Assembly (NCBI RefSeq): GCF_003627995.1
Contig: NZ_CP032707.1
Location: forward strand, 2,098,501 to 2,162,500
DNA length: 64,000 bases
Direction: 5' to 3'
From: Brevundimonas naejangsanensis
GTDB taxonomy: Bacteria; Pseudomonadota; Alphaproteobacteria; Caulobacterales; Caulobacteraceae
Shown here one piece after another: positions 1-7,446 of the stretch. Position 1 is the first letter of the stretch; the number at the start of each line of letters is the position of its first letter. The position numbers and the translations under genes were made by a program. Under the pieces are notes generated by a model. The model saw nothing but the letters and a program-made list of their open reading frames with translations. It was not told the origin of the DNA and searched no databases.

Positions 1-118
1 CCAGGCCCATCAGCCGCCGCCACGGCGACAGGGCGGATTTCAGCCAGAGCGCGGGCGTCTCTTCTCCCGCGATTCTCCGCGAGGCTGTCGGCTGTGGGGC
101 GAGCGGCTGGGCCGTCAT
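1..118 (-). CDS. N-terminal fragment, possibly CydD-like ABC exporter subunit
   Basis: Only the first 39 codons are in the window; the gene runs off the left edge on the minus strand. The peptide starts MTAQPLAPQ and contains WLKSALSPW before the edge, resembling the start of the first membrane helix region of CydD-type thiol exporters, which are needed to assemble cytochrome bd. Two adjacent ATGs (121 and 118) follow an AGGAG; the second has the better spacing. It is transcribed divergently from cydA and shares the intergenic region with the FNR box. The family call is an inference from context and a short peptide, so it is weak. Confidence 0.35.
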   Translation of the reverse strand, partial: MTAQPLAPQPTASRRIAGEETPALWLKSALSPWRRLMGL

Positions 119-242
119 CATGTCTCCTGGTTCGTCCGCCTGATCAGGCATCATCGGCGACGAGGGAGGATTGGGCAAAAAGCCCATGTGGCGAAAGGCC
201 CTTGGGCAAAAGGCCGTCTAGAGCGAGTCTGATGGCAAGGCT

Positions 243-256
243 TTGATACGGATCAA
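243..256. promoter_or_regulatory. FNR/FixK-type operator upstream of cydA
   Basis: The 14-mer TTGATACGGATCAA is a perfect TTGAT-N4-ATCAA dyad, the consensus for FNR/FixK regulators. A possible -10 (TATAGT, 284-289) lies downstream and would place the box centre near -46, close to the class II activator position. It sits 75 bp before the cydA start and about 125 bp from the divergent gene, so it could act on both. Confidence 0.8.
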
Positions 257-331
257 GGCGGAGCAAACGGCGTCGCTTTAGGTTATAGTCGAACGCCGGT
301 CGATGGGGGCTGGCGGTCAGGAGCCTTGCCA

Positions 332-1897
332 ATGATCGACCTGGCGGTCGTAGACCTATCACGCCTTCAGTTCGCACTGACGGCGCTATATCACTTTCTA
401 TTCGTGCCCCTCACCTTGGGCCTCTCCTTCATGCTGGTCATCATGGAGAGCATCTATGTGATGACGCGCAGGCCCATCTGGCGGACCATCACCCGCTTCT
501 GGGGCGTGCTGTTCGGCATCAACTTCGTGCTGGGCGTGGCCACAGGCCTCACCATGGAATTCCAGTTCGGCATGAACTGGAGCTACTATTCGCACTACGT
601 AGGGGACATCTTCGGGGCACCGCTGGCCATCGAGGGCCTGATGGCCTTCTTCCTGGAAGCGACCTTCGTGGGTCTGATGTTCTTCGGCTGGGACAAGCTG
701 AAGCCGGTGACCCACCTGTTCGTCACCTTCCTGGTGGCCCTGGGCACCAATCTGTCGGCGCTGTGGATCCTGATCGCCAACGGCTGGATGCAGAACCCGG
801 TCGGCGCGGCCTTCAATCCCGACTCCATGCGCATGGAGGTCGTGGACTTCATGGCCGTGCTGTTCAACCCGGTGGCCCAGGCCAAGTTCGTGCACACGGT
901 GTCGGCCGGCTACGTCTGCGCCGCCGTCTTCGTCATGGGCGTCTCGGCCTTCTATCTGCTGAAGGGCAAGCATCGCGGCTTCGCCAAGCGCTCGATGACG
1001 GTCGCGGCCGCCTTCGGCCTGGCCTCGTCGCTGTCGGTCGTCGTCCTGGGTGATGAGTCGGGCTACGCCCTGACCGACAACCAGAAGATGAAGCTCGCCG
1101 CCCTGGAGGCCATGTGGCACACCGAGGAGGCGCCCGCCGGCCTGACGGCCATCGGCTTCCCCAGCCTGGAAGACCGCAAGACCCACTATGAGATCAAGAT
1201 CCCCTATGTCCTGGGCCTGATCGCCACGCGCAGCGTGGACAAGCCGGTCGAGGGCATCCTGGAGCTGGTCGCCATCGCCGAGGACCGCATCGAACGCGGC
1301 GTCGTCGCCTATGACGCCCTCGAAAAGATCAAGGCCGATCCGACCGACATGGCCGCCCGCGGCCAGTTCGAGACGGTGCGCAACGACCTGGGCTACGGCC
1401 TGCTGCTGAAGCGCTACGTCGAGGACCCGCGCCTGGCCACGCCGGATCAAGTCAAGCTGGCGGCCTGGAGCACGGTGCCGAACGTGCCGGTCATGTTCTG
1501 GACCTTCCGCACCATGGCGGGGATCGGCTTCCTGATGATCGGCCTGTTCGCCACGGCCTTCGTGCTGTGCACCCTGCGCAAGCATGAGACCAGGTGGTTC
1601 CTGCGCCTGGCCGTCCTGGCCATCCCGCTGCCGTGGATCGCGATCGAGTTCGGCTGGATCCTGGCCGAGGTCGGGCGTCAGCCCTGGGCCGTGGACGGCG
1701 TGCTGCCGACCTTCCTGGGCGCGTCCAGCCTGACGGTGACGCAGCTGTGGACCACGATCATCGGCTTCACCCTGCTGTACGGCGCCCTGGCCGTGATCGA
1801 GGTCGGCCTGATCCTCAAGGCCATCAAGAAGGGCCCCTTCCACGAGCAGGAAGCCCAGGACCAGTCGGCGGCCGACGCCGAACCGGCCGTCGCCTGA
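332..1897 (+). CDS. cydA: Cytochrome bd ubiquinol oxidase subunit I
   Basis: Large quinol-oxidising, haem-bearing subunit of the cytochrome bd terminal oxidase in the inner membrane; it oxidises ubiquinol and reduces O2 with high affinity. The 521-residue protein has the expected ligand pattern: H21, H188 and M395 match E. coli H19, H186 and M393. The region from GDESGYALTDNQ onward is a long Q-loop of the E. coli-like L type, and GRQPWAVDG is the conserved late motif. The ATG at 332 is preferred over a TTG at 326 because AGGAG at 319-323 gives 8-nt spacing. It begins a cydA-cydB-cydX operon behind an FNR-type box. Confidence 0.97.
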   Translation: MIDLAVVDLSRLQFALTALYHFLFVPLTLGLSFMLVIMESIYVMTRRPIWRTITRFWGVLFGINFVLGVATGLTMEFQFGMNWSYYSHYVGDIFGAPLAIEGLMAFFLEATFVGLMFFGWDKLKPVTHLFVTFLVALGTNLSALWILIANGWMQNPVGAAFNPDSMRMEVVDFMAVLFNPVAQAKFVHTVSAGYVCAAVFVMGVSAFYLLKGKHRGFAKRSMTVAAAFGLASSLSVVVLGDESGYALTDNQKMKLAALEAMWHTEEAPAGLTAIGFPSLEDRKTHYEIKIPYVLGLIATRSVDKPVEGILELVAIAEDRIERGVVAYDALEKIKADPTDMAARGQFETVRNDLGYGLLLKRYVEDPRLATPDQVKLAAWSTVPNVPVMFWTFRTMAGIGFLMIGLFATAFVLCTLRKHETRWFLRLAVLAIPLPWIAIEFGWILAEVGRQPWAVDGVLPTFLGASSLTVTQLWTTIIGFTLLYGALAVIEVGLILKAIKKGPFHEQEAQDQSAADAEPAVA

Positions 1898-1923
1898 GCC
1901 CCGCAGATCAAGGATAATCGAAG

Positions 1924-3072
1924 ATGGAACTTCCTCTCGACTTCGCCACGCTTCGCCTGATCTGGTGGGGGCTGGTCGGCGTGCTGCTGATCGCCTTCGC
2001 CCTGACGGACGGATTCGACCTGGGCGTCGGCGCCCTTCTGCCCTTCGTCGCCAAGACCGACGAAGAGCGCCGCATGGCGATCAACACCGTCGGCGCCACC
2101 TGGGAAGGCAACCAGGTGTGGTTCATCCTGGGCGGCGGCGCGATCTTCGCCGCCTGGCCCTTCGTCTATGCGGTCAGCTTCTCCGGCTTCTACCTGGCCA
2201 TGTTCCTGGTGTTGTCGGCGCTGATATTGCGGCCCGTGGCCTTCAAATACCGCTCCAAGCGCCCGGGCGCGAAGTGGCGGGCGATGTGGGACTGGGCCCT
2301 GTTCATCGGCGGCTTCGTGCCCGCCCTGGTGTTCGGCGTGGCCATGGGCAACGTCCTGCTGGGCGCGCCCTTCCGTCTGAACGGCGACCTGCGCGCCTTC
2401 TATGACGGCTCGCTGCTGGGCCTGTTCACCCCGTTCAGCCTGGTCGCCGGCCTGCTGTCGGTGGCCATGCTGGTGCTGCACGGCGCCGCCTGGCTGGGCC
2501 TGAAGGCCGAGCGTGGTCCGGTGGCCGACCGCGCCCGCATGATCGGCACGGTCGCGGGCCTGCTGAGCATCGTCCTGTTCGCGGTCGGGGGCCTGATGGT
2601 GGCCTATGGCGACATGGGCTTCCGCATCACCGGCGCCCTGGACGTCCATGGCCCGTCGAACCCGCTGCGCACGGCGGTCGAGGCGGCTTCGGGCGCCTGG
2701 TTGGACAACTACGGCCGCTATCCGTGGATGATGATCGCTCCGGCGCTCGGCTTCCTCGGCGCGGCGGCGGCGGTGCTGGGCCTGTGGCGGCGCAGCGAGG
2801 CCCTGGCCTTCGGCGGTTCGTCGCTGTCGGCGGTGGGCATCATCGCGACCGTCGGCCTGTCGATGTTCCCCTTCATCCTGCCCAGCACAGTCGACCCGCA
2901 GTCCAGCCTGACGGTGTGGAACGCCTCGTCCAGCCACCTGACGCTGTTCATCATGCTGCTGGTGACGGTGGTCTTCCTGCCGCTGATCCTTCTCTACACG
3001 GCCTGGGTCTATAAGGTGCTGTGGGGCCGTTCGAGCACCGCCGCGCTGAAGACCAACCCCGACCTCTACTGA
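1924..3072 (+). CDS. cydB: Cytochrome bd ubiquinol oxidase subunit II
   Basis: Second membrane subunit of cytochrome bd, pairing with CydA. The 382-residue, strongly hydrophobic protein contains the family hallmarks LTDGFDLGVGALLPF near residue 30, GNQVWFILGGGA near 62, and a C-terminal segment ending in a hydrophobic helix. Length agrees with E. coli CydB (379). It starts 26 bp after cydA with an AAGGA upstream, so the two are co-transcribed. Nothing unusual was seen in the reading frame. Confidence 0.97.
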   Translation: MELPLDFATLRLIWWGLVGVLLIAFALTDGFDLGVGALLPFVAKTDEERRMAINTVGATWEGNQVWFILGGGAIFAAWPFVYAVSFSGFYLAMFLVLSALILRPVAFKYRSKRPGAKWRAMWDWALFIGGFVPALVFGVAMGNVLLGAPFRLNGDLRAFYDGSLLGLFTPFSLVAGLLSVAMLVLHGAAWLGLKAERGPVADRARMIGTVAGLLSIVLFAVGGLMVAYGDMGFRITGALDVHGPSNPLRTAVEAASGAWLDNYGRYPWMMIAPALGFLGAAAAVLGLWRRSEALAFGGSSLSAVGIIATVGLSMFPFILPSTVDPQSSLTVWNASSSHLTLFIMLLVTVVFLPLILLYTAWVYKVLWGRSSTAALKTNPDLY

Positions 3073-3094
3073 GTTCCGACAAGGAGATCCTAGC

Positions 3095-3214
3095 ATGTGG
3101 TATTTCGCCTGGATTCTGGGCCTCGGCCTGGCGGTGCTCTTCGGGGTGCTGAACGGCCTGTGGCACGAGTTCCGCCTGTTCGACGAAGGCGACCAGGGCC
3201 ACTCCGAGCCCTGA
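3095..3214 (+). CDS. cydX: Cytochrome bd small subunit CydX
   Basis: A 39-residue single-helix protein beginning MWYFAWILGLGLAV and continuing to NGLWHEFRL. This matches the CydX/YbgT family, the small third subunit that stabilises cytochrome bd haems. It lies 22 bp after cydB with an AAGGAG (3081-3086) eight bases before the ATG, followed at once by a terminator. The conserved W near residue 6 and the E of the HE pair after the helix are present. It is below the length cut-off of many gene callers. Confidence 0.9.
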   Translation: MWYFAWILGLGLAVLFGVLNGLWHEFRLFDEGDQGHSEP

Positions 3215-3244
3215 CCGCCGTCCCCGCGACAGCATGATCGAGAG

Positions 3245-3282
3245 ATCCCCTTCGGCCTCGCCGGAGGGGATTTTTCTTTTTA
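3245..3282 (+). terminator. Intrinsic terminator of cydABX
   Basis: A 12-bp stem (ATCCCCTTCGGC paired with GCCGGAGGGGAT, 3-nt loop CTC) spans 3245-3271 and is followed by TTTTTCTTTTT. It ends the cyd operon 31 bp after cydX. Confidence 0.85.
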
Positions 3283-3305
3283 TAAAGATGATATATTTCC
3301 ATAGG

Positions 3306-3319
3306 TTGCGATGGATCAA
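3306..3319. promoter_or_regulatory. FNR/FixK-type operator upstream of ompW
   Basis: TTGCGATGGATCAA fits TTGAT-N4-ATCAA with a changed left half (TTGCG) and an exact right half. It lies 87 bp before the ompW ATG, similar to the cydA arrangement. No convincing -10 hexamer was seen at the expected distance. Confidence 0.6.
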
Positions 3320-3405
3320 GGCTGGCGGGAACGGGGTGGGGCACGGTCATCGGGACATCGAAGCCGGGCGCTTTTCGACCCGACGAATGTCGGGGATTTG
3401 ATCCG

Positions 3406-4059
3406 ATGAAAACCGCCGCCGCCCTTGTCGCCTCCGTCAGCCTGCTGGCCGTCGCCGGCGCCGCCTCGGCCCAGACCGCCGCGCCCGAACCGGTGGGCAA
3501 GGGCTCGCTGATCGTCACCGCCCGCATGACCGGCGTCCTGCCGCAGGCCGACGACGCCATCGTCACCGCCGCCGGCGCCGACAGCGGCCTGAAGGTCGAC
3601 GTCGGCGACGACTGGATGCCGACCCTGGGCTTCACCTATTTCGTCGCCGACCATTGGGCCGTCGAGGCCATCCTGGGCGCGACCCAGCACGAGGTCCGCG
3701 CCCAGGGCGGCGCGACCGATGTGGCCGTGCACGAGACCTGGGTCCTGCCGCCGGTGGTGACGCTGCAGTATCGCCCGACGCCGAACGCGACGATCAGCCC
3801 CTATGTCGGCGCGGGCGTCAGCTACATGGCCTTCTTCAGCGGCAAGGACAGAAACGGCTTCGAGGTCGATCTGGACGACGGTTTCGGCGTCGCGCTTCAG
3901 GCCGGCGCGGACTGGAACCTCTCCGGCCCGTGGACGCTGAACCTGGACGCCAAGAAGGTGTGGTTCGACACGGACGCCACGATCAACGGCGGCGCGCTGA
4001 AGAGCAGCGTCAGCCTGGACCCGTGGGTGGTGTCGGTCGGCGTCGGCCGGAAATTCTAG
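3406..4059 (+). CDS. ompW: OmpW family outer-membrane protein
   Basis: 217 residues with a clear Sec signal peptide cleaved after about residue 22 (SAAS-AQ-type end, ASAQTAAP). The mature part is a short beta-barrel with alternating hydrophobic strands and a C-terminal aromatic (GVGRKF), matching the eight-stranded OmpW family in the outer membrane. Family segments such as WMPTLGFTYFVADHWAVE and ISPYVGAGVSY are present. OmpW proteins pass small hydrophobic molecules and in several bacteria are induced by oxygen limitation under FNR, which fits the box at 3306-3319. Transport substrate cannot be read from sequence. Confidence 0.9.
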   Translation: MKTAAALVASVSLLAVAGAASAQTAAPEPVGKGSLIVTARMTGVLPQADDAIVTAAGADSGLKVDVGDDWMPTLGFTYFVADHWAVEAILGATQHEVRAQGGATDVAVHETWVLPPVVTLQYRPTPNATISPYVGAGVSYMAFFSGKDRNGFEVDLDDGFGVALQAGADWNLSGPWTLNLDAKKVWFDTDATINGGALKSSVSLDPWVVSVGVGRKF

Positions 4060-4121
4060 GGCCGACGCGGGGAGGGGCGCGGAACGTCAGGCCGCGCCCC
4101 TTCACCCCTTTTCAGAATGAA

Positions 4122-4871
4122 TCAGGCGGCGCCTTCGCCCAGGGCCTTCAGCGCGGCCGGATCGGGCAGGGCGACGTCGTTGCCCGGCAGCAGCTGGATC
4201 AGGCCCGAGGTCTTGAACTGGGTGAAGACCCGGCTGACCGTCTCGATCGTCAGGCCCAGGTAGTCGGCGATGTCGAGGCGCGTCATCGGCAGGTGGACGT
4301 GGCCCTCGGGGCCGCCCAGCTGCACCTGGCGTTCGGACAGGCGGGTCAGGAAGCTGGCCAGCCGCTCGCGCGCCGTCTTGCGGCCCAGGAGGACGATCTG
4401 CTCCTGCGCCGCCATCAGCTCGTCCCCGGCCAGGGCCACCAGGCGGTGCTCCAGCGCGGGCAGGGCGTTCAGCAGTTGATCGAAGTCGCCGCGCCGGAAA
4501 CGGCAGGCGTTCAGAGGCGTCAGGGCCTCGGCCGTGAAGCTGGACGGTCCGCGTCCGCCCAGGCCCAGGAAATCGCCCTGGAACAGAAAGCCGGTGATCT
4601 GGCGCCGCCCGTCGGGCAGCAGGCGATACAGCTTCACCGCCCCATCGACGACGTTGAAGATGTAGGGGTTCGGATCGCCTTCGTGGAACAGCGCCTGTCC
4701 CGGCTGGGCGGTGATGGTCTCGCTGGCGCAGGCCATGCTCTGCAGCTCATGACCCTTGAGGTCCGCGCACACGCCCAGGGGCCGCGCGCCGCAACTGGCG
4801 CAGGGGTGGACGTCTTCCAGACGCACGTCGGCGGAATCGGCGGCAGCGGCCTGGGCAGCGGCGGTGTTCAC
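4122..4871 (-). CDS. fnrL: FNR-type oxygen-responsive Crp/Fnr regulator
   Basis: 249-residue Crp/Fnr protein. N-terminal cysteines C24, C27 and C35 form C-x2-C-x7-C, and a fourth cysteine at C123 occupies the place of E. coli FNR C122, so an O2-labile [4Fe-4S] cluster is likely. A cyclic-nucleotide-like barrel follows and then a helix-turn-helix with ETVSR in the recognition helix, the E-x2-S-R signature for reading TTGAT half-sites. The start is a GTG with GGGAG ten bases upstream. It is flanked by three FNR-type boxes, making it the obvious candidate regulator of cydABX, ompW and the PNPOx-like gene. The symbol follows the cysteine spacing of FnrL. Confidence 0.9.
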   Translation of the reverse strand: MNTAAAQAAAADSADVRLEDVHPCASCGARPLGVCADLKGHELQSMACASETITAQPGQALFHEGDPNPYIFNVVDGAVKLYRLLPDGRRQITGFLFQGDFLGLGGRGPSSFTAEALTPLNACRFRRGDFDQLLNALPALEHRLVALAGDELMAAQEQIVLLGRKTARERLASFLTRLSERQVQLGGPEGHVHLPMTRLDIADYLGLTIETVSRVFTQFKTSGLIQLLPGNDVALPDPAALKALGEGAA

Positions 4872-4926
4872 GAAGGGTCGTCTCCCGGATGACGGGCTAG
4901 CTTAGGCGATGGCGCGCCGATTCCGA

Positions 4927-4962
4927 ATAGGTCAGGCTGTCCTCGATAGGTCAGGCTGTCCT
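4927..4962. repeat. 17-bp tandem duplication at the 3' end of the GNAT-like gene
   Basis: ATAGGTCAGGCTGTCCT occurs at 4927-4943 and again at 4946-4962, separated by CG. The second copy contains the stop codon of the minus-strand gene ending at 4951; the first lies in the spacer before fnrL. A short slippage duplication is the simplest explanation. Confidence 0.85.
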
Positions 4963-5376
4963 GGCCGGCAGTTCGGCGGCGCATTCGGGCGAGGGCGCCT
5001 CTTCGGCGTAGCGCAACCGGGCGCCCAGCTGGCAGGCTAGGGCGGTCAGCTCGACGGCCAGGCTTTGCCGCACCAGGGGCCGCACGCCCATCTCGCGAAC
5101 CACGAAGGGACCGGCCCACAGGGTCTCGCCGTATTCCAGGTCCGGTTGCCGCCACCAGCTGACGAAGCCCAGCACGCCGCCGCGACGATTGCGCGCGCTG
5201 AGGATGCCCCGGCTTTCGGGCGCGGCGCGCCAGGCCGACAGGAAGGCGTCCCACTGGGCCGGCTCCAGATTGGGCCGCCACAGACGCGCCAGGGCGAAGG
5301 CGGCGGGCGCTTCGGCCTCGCTCAGGGGAGCGACCTCCAGCCGGGGCGCGTCGGACGCGAAGCGAGACTCTGTCAT
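4951..5376 (-). CDS. Small GNAT-like protein
   Basis: 141 residues starting MTESRFASD. The fold pattern (N-terminal helical part, then GILSARNRRGGVLGFVSWW, then FVVREMGVRPLVRQSLAVEL) resembles a degenerate GNAT acetyltransferase: the strand before the acetyl-CoA site and a following helix are recognisable, but the usual Q/R-x2-G-x-G/A loop is not clear. It reads toward fnrL with a 79-bp gap, so both may be transcribed together from the FNR-box region at 5411. A TTG at 5424 would extend the frame but lies inside that box, so the ATG at 5376 is preferred although no ribosome site is visible. Confidence 0.6.
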   Translation of the reverse strand: MTESRFASDAPRLEVAPLSEAEAPAAFALARLWRPNLEPAQWDAFLSAWRAAPESRGILSARNRRGGVLGFVSWWRQPDLEYGETLWAGPFVVREMGVRPLVRQSLAVELTALACQLGARLRYAEEAPSPECAAELPARTA

Positions 5377-5410
5377 GGGGGCATTGGAACCCGGGCGGGG
5401 CCCAGCCGCC

Positions 5411-5424
5411 TTGATCTGCGTCAA
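5411..5424. promoter_or_regulatory. FNR/FixK-type operator between GNAT-like/fnrL and PNPOx-like genes
   Basis: TTGATCTGCGTCAA is TTGAT-N4-GTCAA, one mismatch from the FNR consensus dyad. It is 35 bp from the minus-strand GNAT-like start and 68 bp from the plus-strand PNPOx-like start, so it could control both and, through read-through, fnrL itself. Confidence 0.7.
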
Positions 5425-5491
5425 GGCTGCGTCGAAGCTGTCCAGTCAGTCTGCCGGCTCAGGCCGCCGTCGTCATCCCCGGAGAATCGTC

Positions 5492-6022
5492 ATGAACCCG
5501 ACCCCGCGCGTCACCCCGATCCACGGCGGCGCGGTGACCGCCATCCTCAAGCTGCTGGACAGCCAAAAGCTGATGACCCTGGCGGTGAATCGCGCCGACG
5601 GCCGGCCCCAGGCCGCGACGCTCGGCTATCTCAACGACGGGCTGAACCTCTACTTCGTCACGGCGCGCGACAGCGAGAAGCTGAAGCACCTGACCGCCGA
5701 CCCGCGCGTCGGCGTCGCCATTCGCGGCGTGGGCCAGGAAGGGGAGGCGGTCGGCGTCTCCATCGACGGCCGGGCCGAGGAGGTGACCGACGGCGACGAG
5801 GTGAAGCGGGTCAACGACCTGATCATCCAGCGCTCGCCGGAAATCAGCCCCTGGGCGCCGGGCGGGGACGCCGTGGCGGTGGTCAAGGTGATTCCCGAAG
5901 AGATCGAGGCCGTCGCCGTCCTGGACGGCCGCAGCCGCGCCCAGACCTTCTCGGTCGGCGATCCGGCGGCCGCGGTGCAGGGGCTGAGCTACGAGCCCAG
6001 CGCCATCGCCCGGCTGTTCTGA
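5492..6022 (+). CDS. Pyridoxamine 5'-phosphate oxidase-like flavin protein
   Basis: 176-residue protein of the split-barrel FMN-binding (PNPOx-like) family. The segment LMTLAVNRADGRPQAATLGY near residues 28-50, followed by LNLYFVTARDSEKLKHL and VAIRG, is the typical first half of the barrel. True PdxH is longer and has a different C-terminus, so a vitamin B6 role is unlikely; general flavin/haem-linked reductase roles are known for relatives. GGAGAA precedes the ATG with suitable spacing. The upstream FNR-type box suggests expression under low oxygen. Confidence 0.8.
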   Translation: MNPTPRVTPIHGGAVTAILKLLDSQKLMTLAVNRADGRPQAATLGYLNDGLNLYFVTARDSEKLKHLTADPRVGVAIRGVGQEGEAVGVSIDGRAEEVTDGDEVKRVNDLIIQRSPEISPWAPGGDAVAVVKVIPEEIEAVAVLDGRSRAQTFSVGDPAAAVQGLSYEPSAIARLF

Positions 6023-6062
6023 CAAAAACCGCTTCGTTCCGCGACTTGAGGACAATCGGCCC

Positions 6063-6091
6063 TTGAAATGCCCGTGTGCGTCAGGCATACG
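6063..6091 (+). promoter_or_regulatory. Candidate promoter for tRNA-Trp and secE-nusG
   Basis: TTGAAA (6063-6068) and CATACG (6086-6091) are separated by 17 nt, about 67 bp before the tRNA. The -10 is a poor match, so this is tentative. Confidence 0.3.
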
Positions 6092-6157
6092 CCCCCCTCT
6101 GGCGAGGGTCGCGCCGACGGGCATGCTCACGGCGCGTTGACCTTTGTCCGGGACACT

Positions 6158-6233
6158 AGGAGTGTAGCTCAGCTGGTAGAGCATCGGTCTCCAAAACCGA
6201 GGGCCGGGGGTTCGAGTCCCTCCACTCCTGCCA
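6158..6233 (+). tRNA. tRNA-Trp (anticodon CCA)
   Basis: A complete 76-nt cloverleaf: AGGAGTG pairs with CACTCCT in the acceptor stem, the anticodon stem TCGGT/ACCGA holds the loop CTCCAAA with anticodon CCA at 6191-6193, the T loop reads GGTTCGAGTCC, and the 3' CCA is encoded. It precedes secE, the common order in proteobacteria. Confidence 0.97.
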
Positions 6234-6303
6234 TTCCCCCTGTTGTCAACGCCTGGGACTTCCCATGTGGGGCAGCAGGATCCAGAGGTTGAAGAGACGT
6301 CAA

Positions 6304-6603
6304 ATGGCTAAGGCGAAGACCCCGGGCGGACGCCGCACCGCGGGGAACCAGACCGCAGCAGCCGCGCCCGGCGCGGCCACCGTGGCCGTCGACGCGCCTG
6401 CGCCCAAGAAGAAGACGTCGATCCCGCAGTTCATCAGCCAGGTTCGCGCCGAGGCCCGCAAGATCGTGTGGCCCAGCCGCAAGGAGACCTGGATCACCTC
6501 GGTGATGGTCTTCATCATGGTGCTGATCGCCGCCGCCTTCTTCTGGATCGTCGATACGGGCCTGGGCTTCGCGTCCCGGATCATCCTCAGCCTTGGCCAA
6601 TAA
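6304..6603 (+). CDS. secE: Preprotein translocase subunit SecE
   Basis: 99-residue small subunit of the SecYEG channel. The N-terminal third is an Ala/Pro/Lys-rich extension; the conserved amphipathic part EARKIVWPSRKE lies near residues 52-63, followed by one transmembrane helix (TSVMVFIMVLIAAAFFWIV). One membrane span is normal outside enterics, where SecE has three. The ATG at 6304 lies after GAAGAGACG; an earlier in-frame ATG at 6265 would start only 32 bp after the tRNA and lacks support. It is followed by nusG after 13 bp. Confidence 0.95.
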   Translation: MAKAKTPGGRRTAGNQTAAAAPGAATVAVDAPAPKKKTSIPQFISQVRAEARKIVWPSRKETWITSVMVFIMVLIAAAFFWIVDTGLGFASRIILSLGQ

Positions 6604-6616
6604 AGGAGACGCGCAC

Positions 6617-7192
6617 ATGACCGATGCAGCGCCCAAGCCGGCGGCCAATCCCCGCCACAAGTGGTACATCGTCCACGCCTATTCGAACTTCGAGAAGAAG
6701 GTCGCCGAGCAACTGCGCGACCAGGCTCGCCAGCAGGGCCTGGAGCACGCCTTCTCGGAAATCCTGGTCCCGACCGAGGACGTCGTCGAAATCCGCCGCG
6801 GCAAGAAGGTCAACGCCGAGCGCAAATTCTTCCCCGGCTACGTCCTGGTGAAGATGGAGATGACCGACGAGGCCTATCACCTGGTCAAGAACACGCCGAA
6901 GGTCACCGGCTTCCTGGGCGCCGCGGGCGGCACCAAGCCGCTGCCGGTCTCGGAGCGTGAAGTCCAGAACATCATCGGCGCCGTGGAAGAGGGCGTCGAG
7001 CGTCCGAAGCCCACGATCCGCTTCGACATCGGCGAGAACGTCAAGGTCATCGACGGCCCGTTCGCCAGCTTCGACGGTCAGGTCGAGAGCGTCGACGAGG
7101 ACAACGCCCGCCTGCGCGTGGCCGTCTCCATCTTCGGCCGCCCGACCCCGGTCGACCTGGAATACAATCAGGTGGAGAAGGTCAGCGCCTGA
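6617..7192 (+). CDS. nusG: Transcription termination/antitermination protein NusG
   Basis: 191-residue general elongation factor that binds RNA polymerase through its N-terminal NGN domain and links it to Rho or to the ribosome (S10) through the C-terminal KOW domain. KWYIVHAYSNFEKKVAEQL starts the NGN domain near residue 15, FPGYVLVKM is typical, and the KOW motif VKVIDGPFASFDGQVE is near 140. AAGGAG at 6603-6608 precedes the ATG at 6617. A terminator follows. Confidence 0.97.
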   Translation: MTDAAPKPAANPRHKWYIVHAYSNFEKKVAEQLRDQARQQGLEHAFSEILVPTEDVVEIRRGKKVNAERKFFPGYVLVKMEMTDEAYHLVKNTPKVTGFLGAAGGTKPLPVSEREVQNIIGAVEEGVERPKPTIRFDIGENVKVIDGPFASFDGQVESVDEDNARLRVAVSIFGRPTPVDLEYNQVEKVSA

Positions 7193-7221
7193 TCGGCCTG
7201 ACGTTTTCGGCAAGTATGCAG

Positions 7222-7250
7222 CGGCGGCCTCCGGGCCGCCGTTTTGCGTT
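7222..7250 (+). terminator. Intrinsic terminator after nusG
   Basis: CGGCGGCC (7222-7229) pairs with GGCCGCCG (7234-7241) across the loop TCCG, followed by TTTTGCGTTT. It separates secE-nusG from rplK-rplA. Confidence 0.8.
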
Positions 7251-7262
7251 TGGCTGCCTAAT

Positions 7263-7283
7263 CCCTCTCCCGGCGGGAGAGGG
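7263..7283. repeat. Palindromic repeat, CCCTCTCCC type
   Basis: CCCTCTCCCG-G-CGGGAGAGGG, a near-perfect palindrome of the same kind as elements near 14087, 16131, 27904, 48008, 54822 and 58100. The remainder of the spacer to rplK (7284-7446) holds no gene and presumably carries the rplK promoter and leader. Confidence 0.7.
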
Positions 7284-7446
7284 TTATGAGGCGCTTCATT
7301 TGCCTTCCAGCCCCCCGCCTGCTACACGCGCGCCTTCGCTGGACGCTCCTCGAGTCGCCCGGCGGCAAATCCGTGGGAGGCAGCCATGCCCGACCACGGC
7401 TCACCGGCCCTGGAGCTTATCCCAGGGTCATTCATAGGAGAGACCA

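Noticed and set aside
398..1843. 481-residue minus-strand frame opposite cydA
   Set aside because: Antisense shadow of a well-supported gene with unnatural His/Gln-rich composition.
3398..3410. TTGATCCGATGAA near the ompW start as a further FNR box
   Set aside because: The half-sites are separated by three rather than four bases and overlap the start codon.
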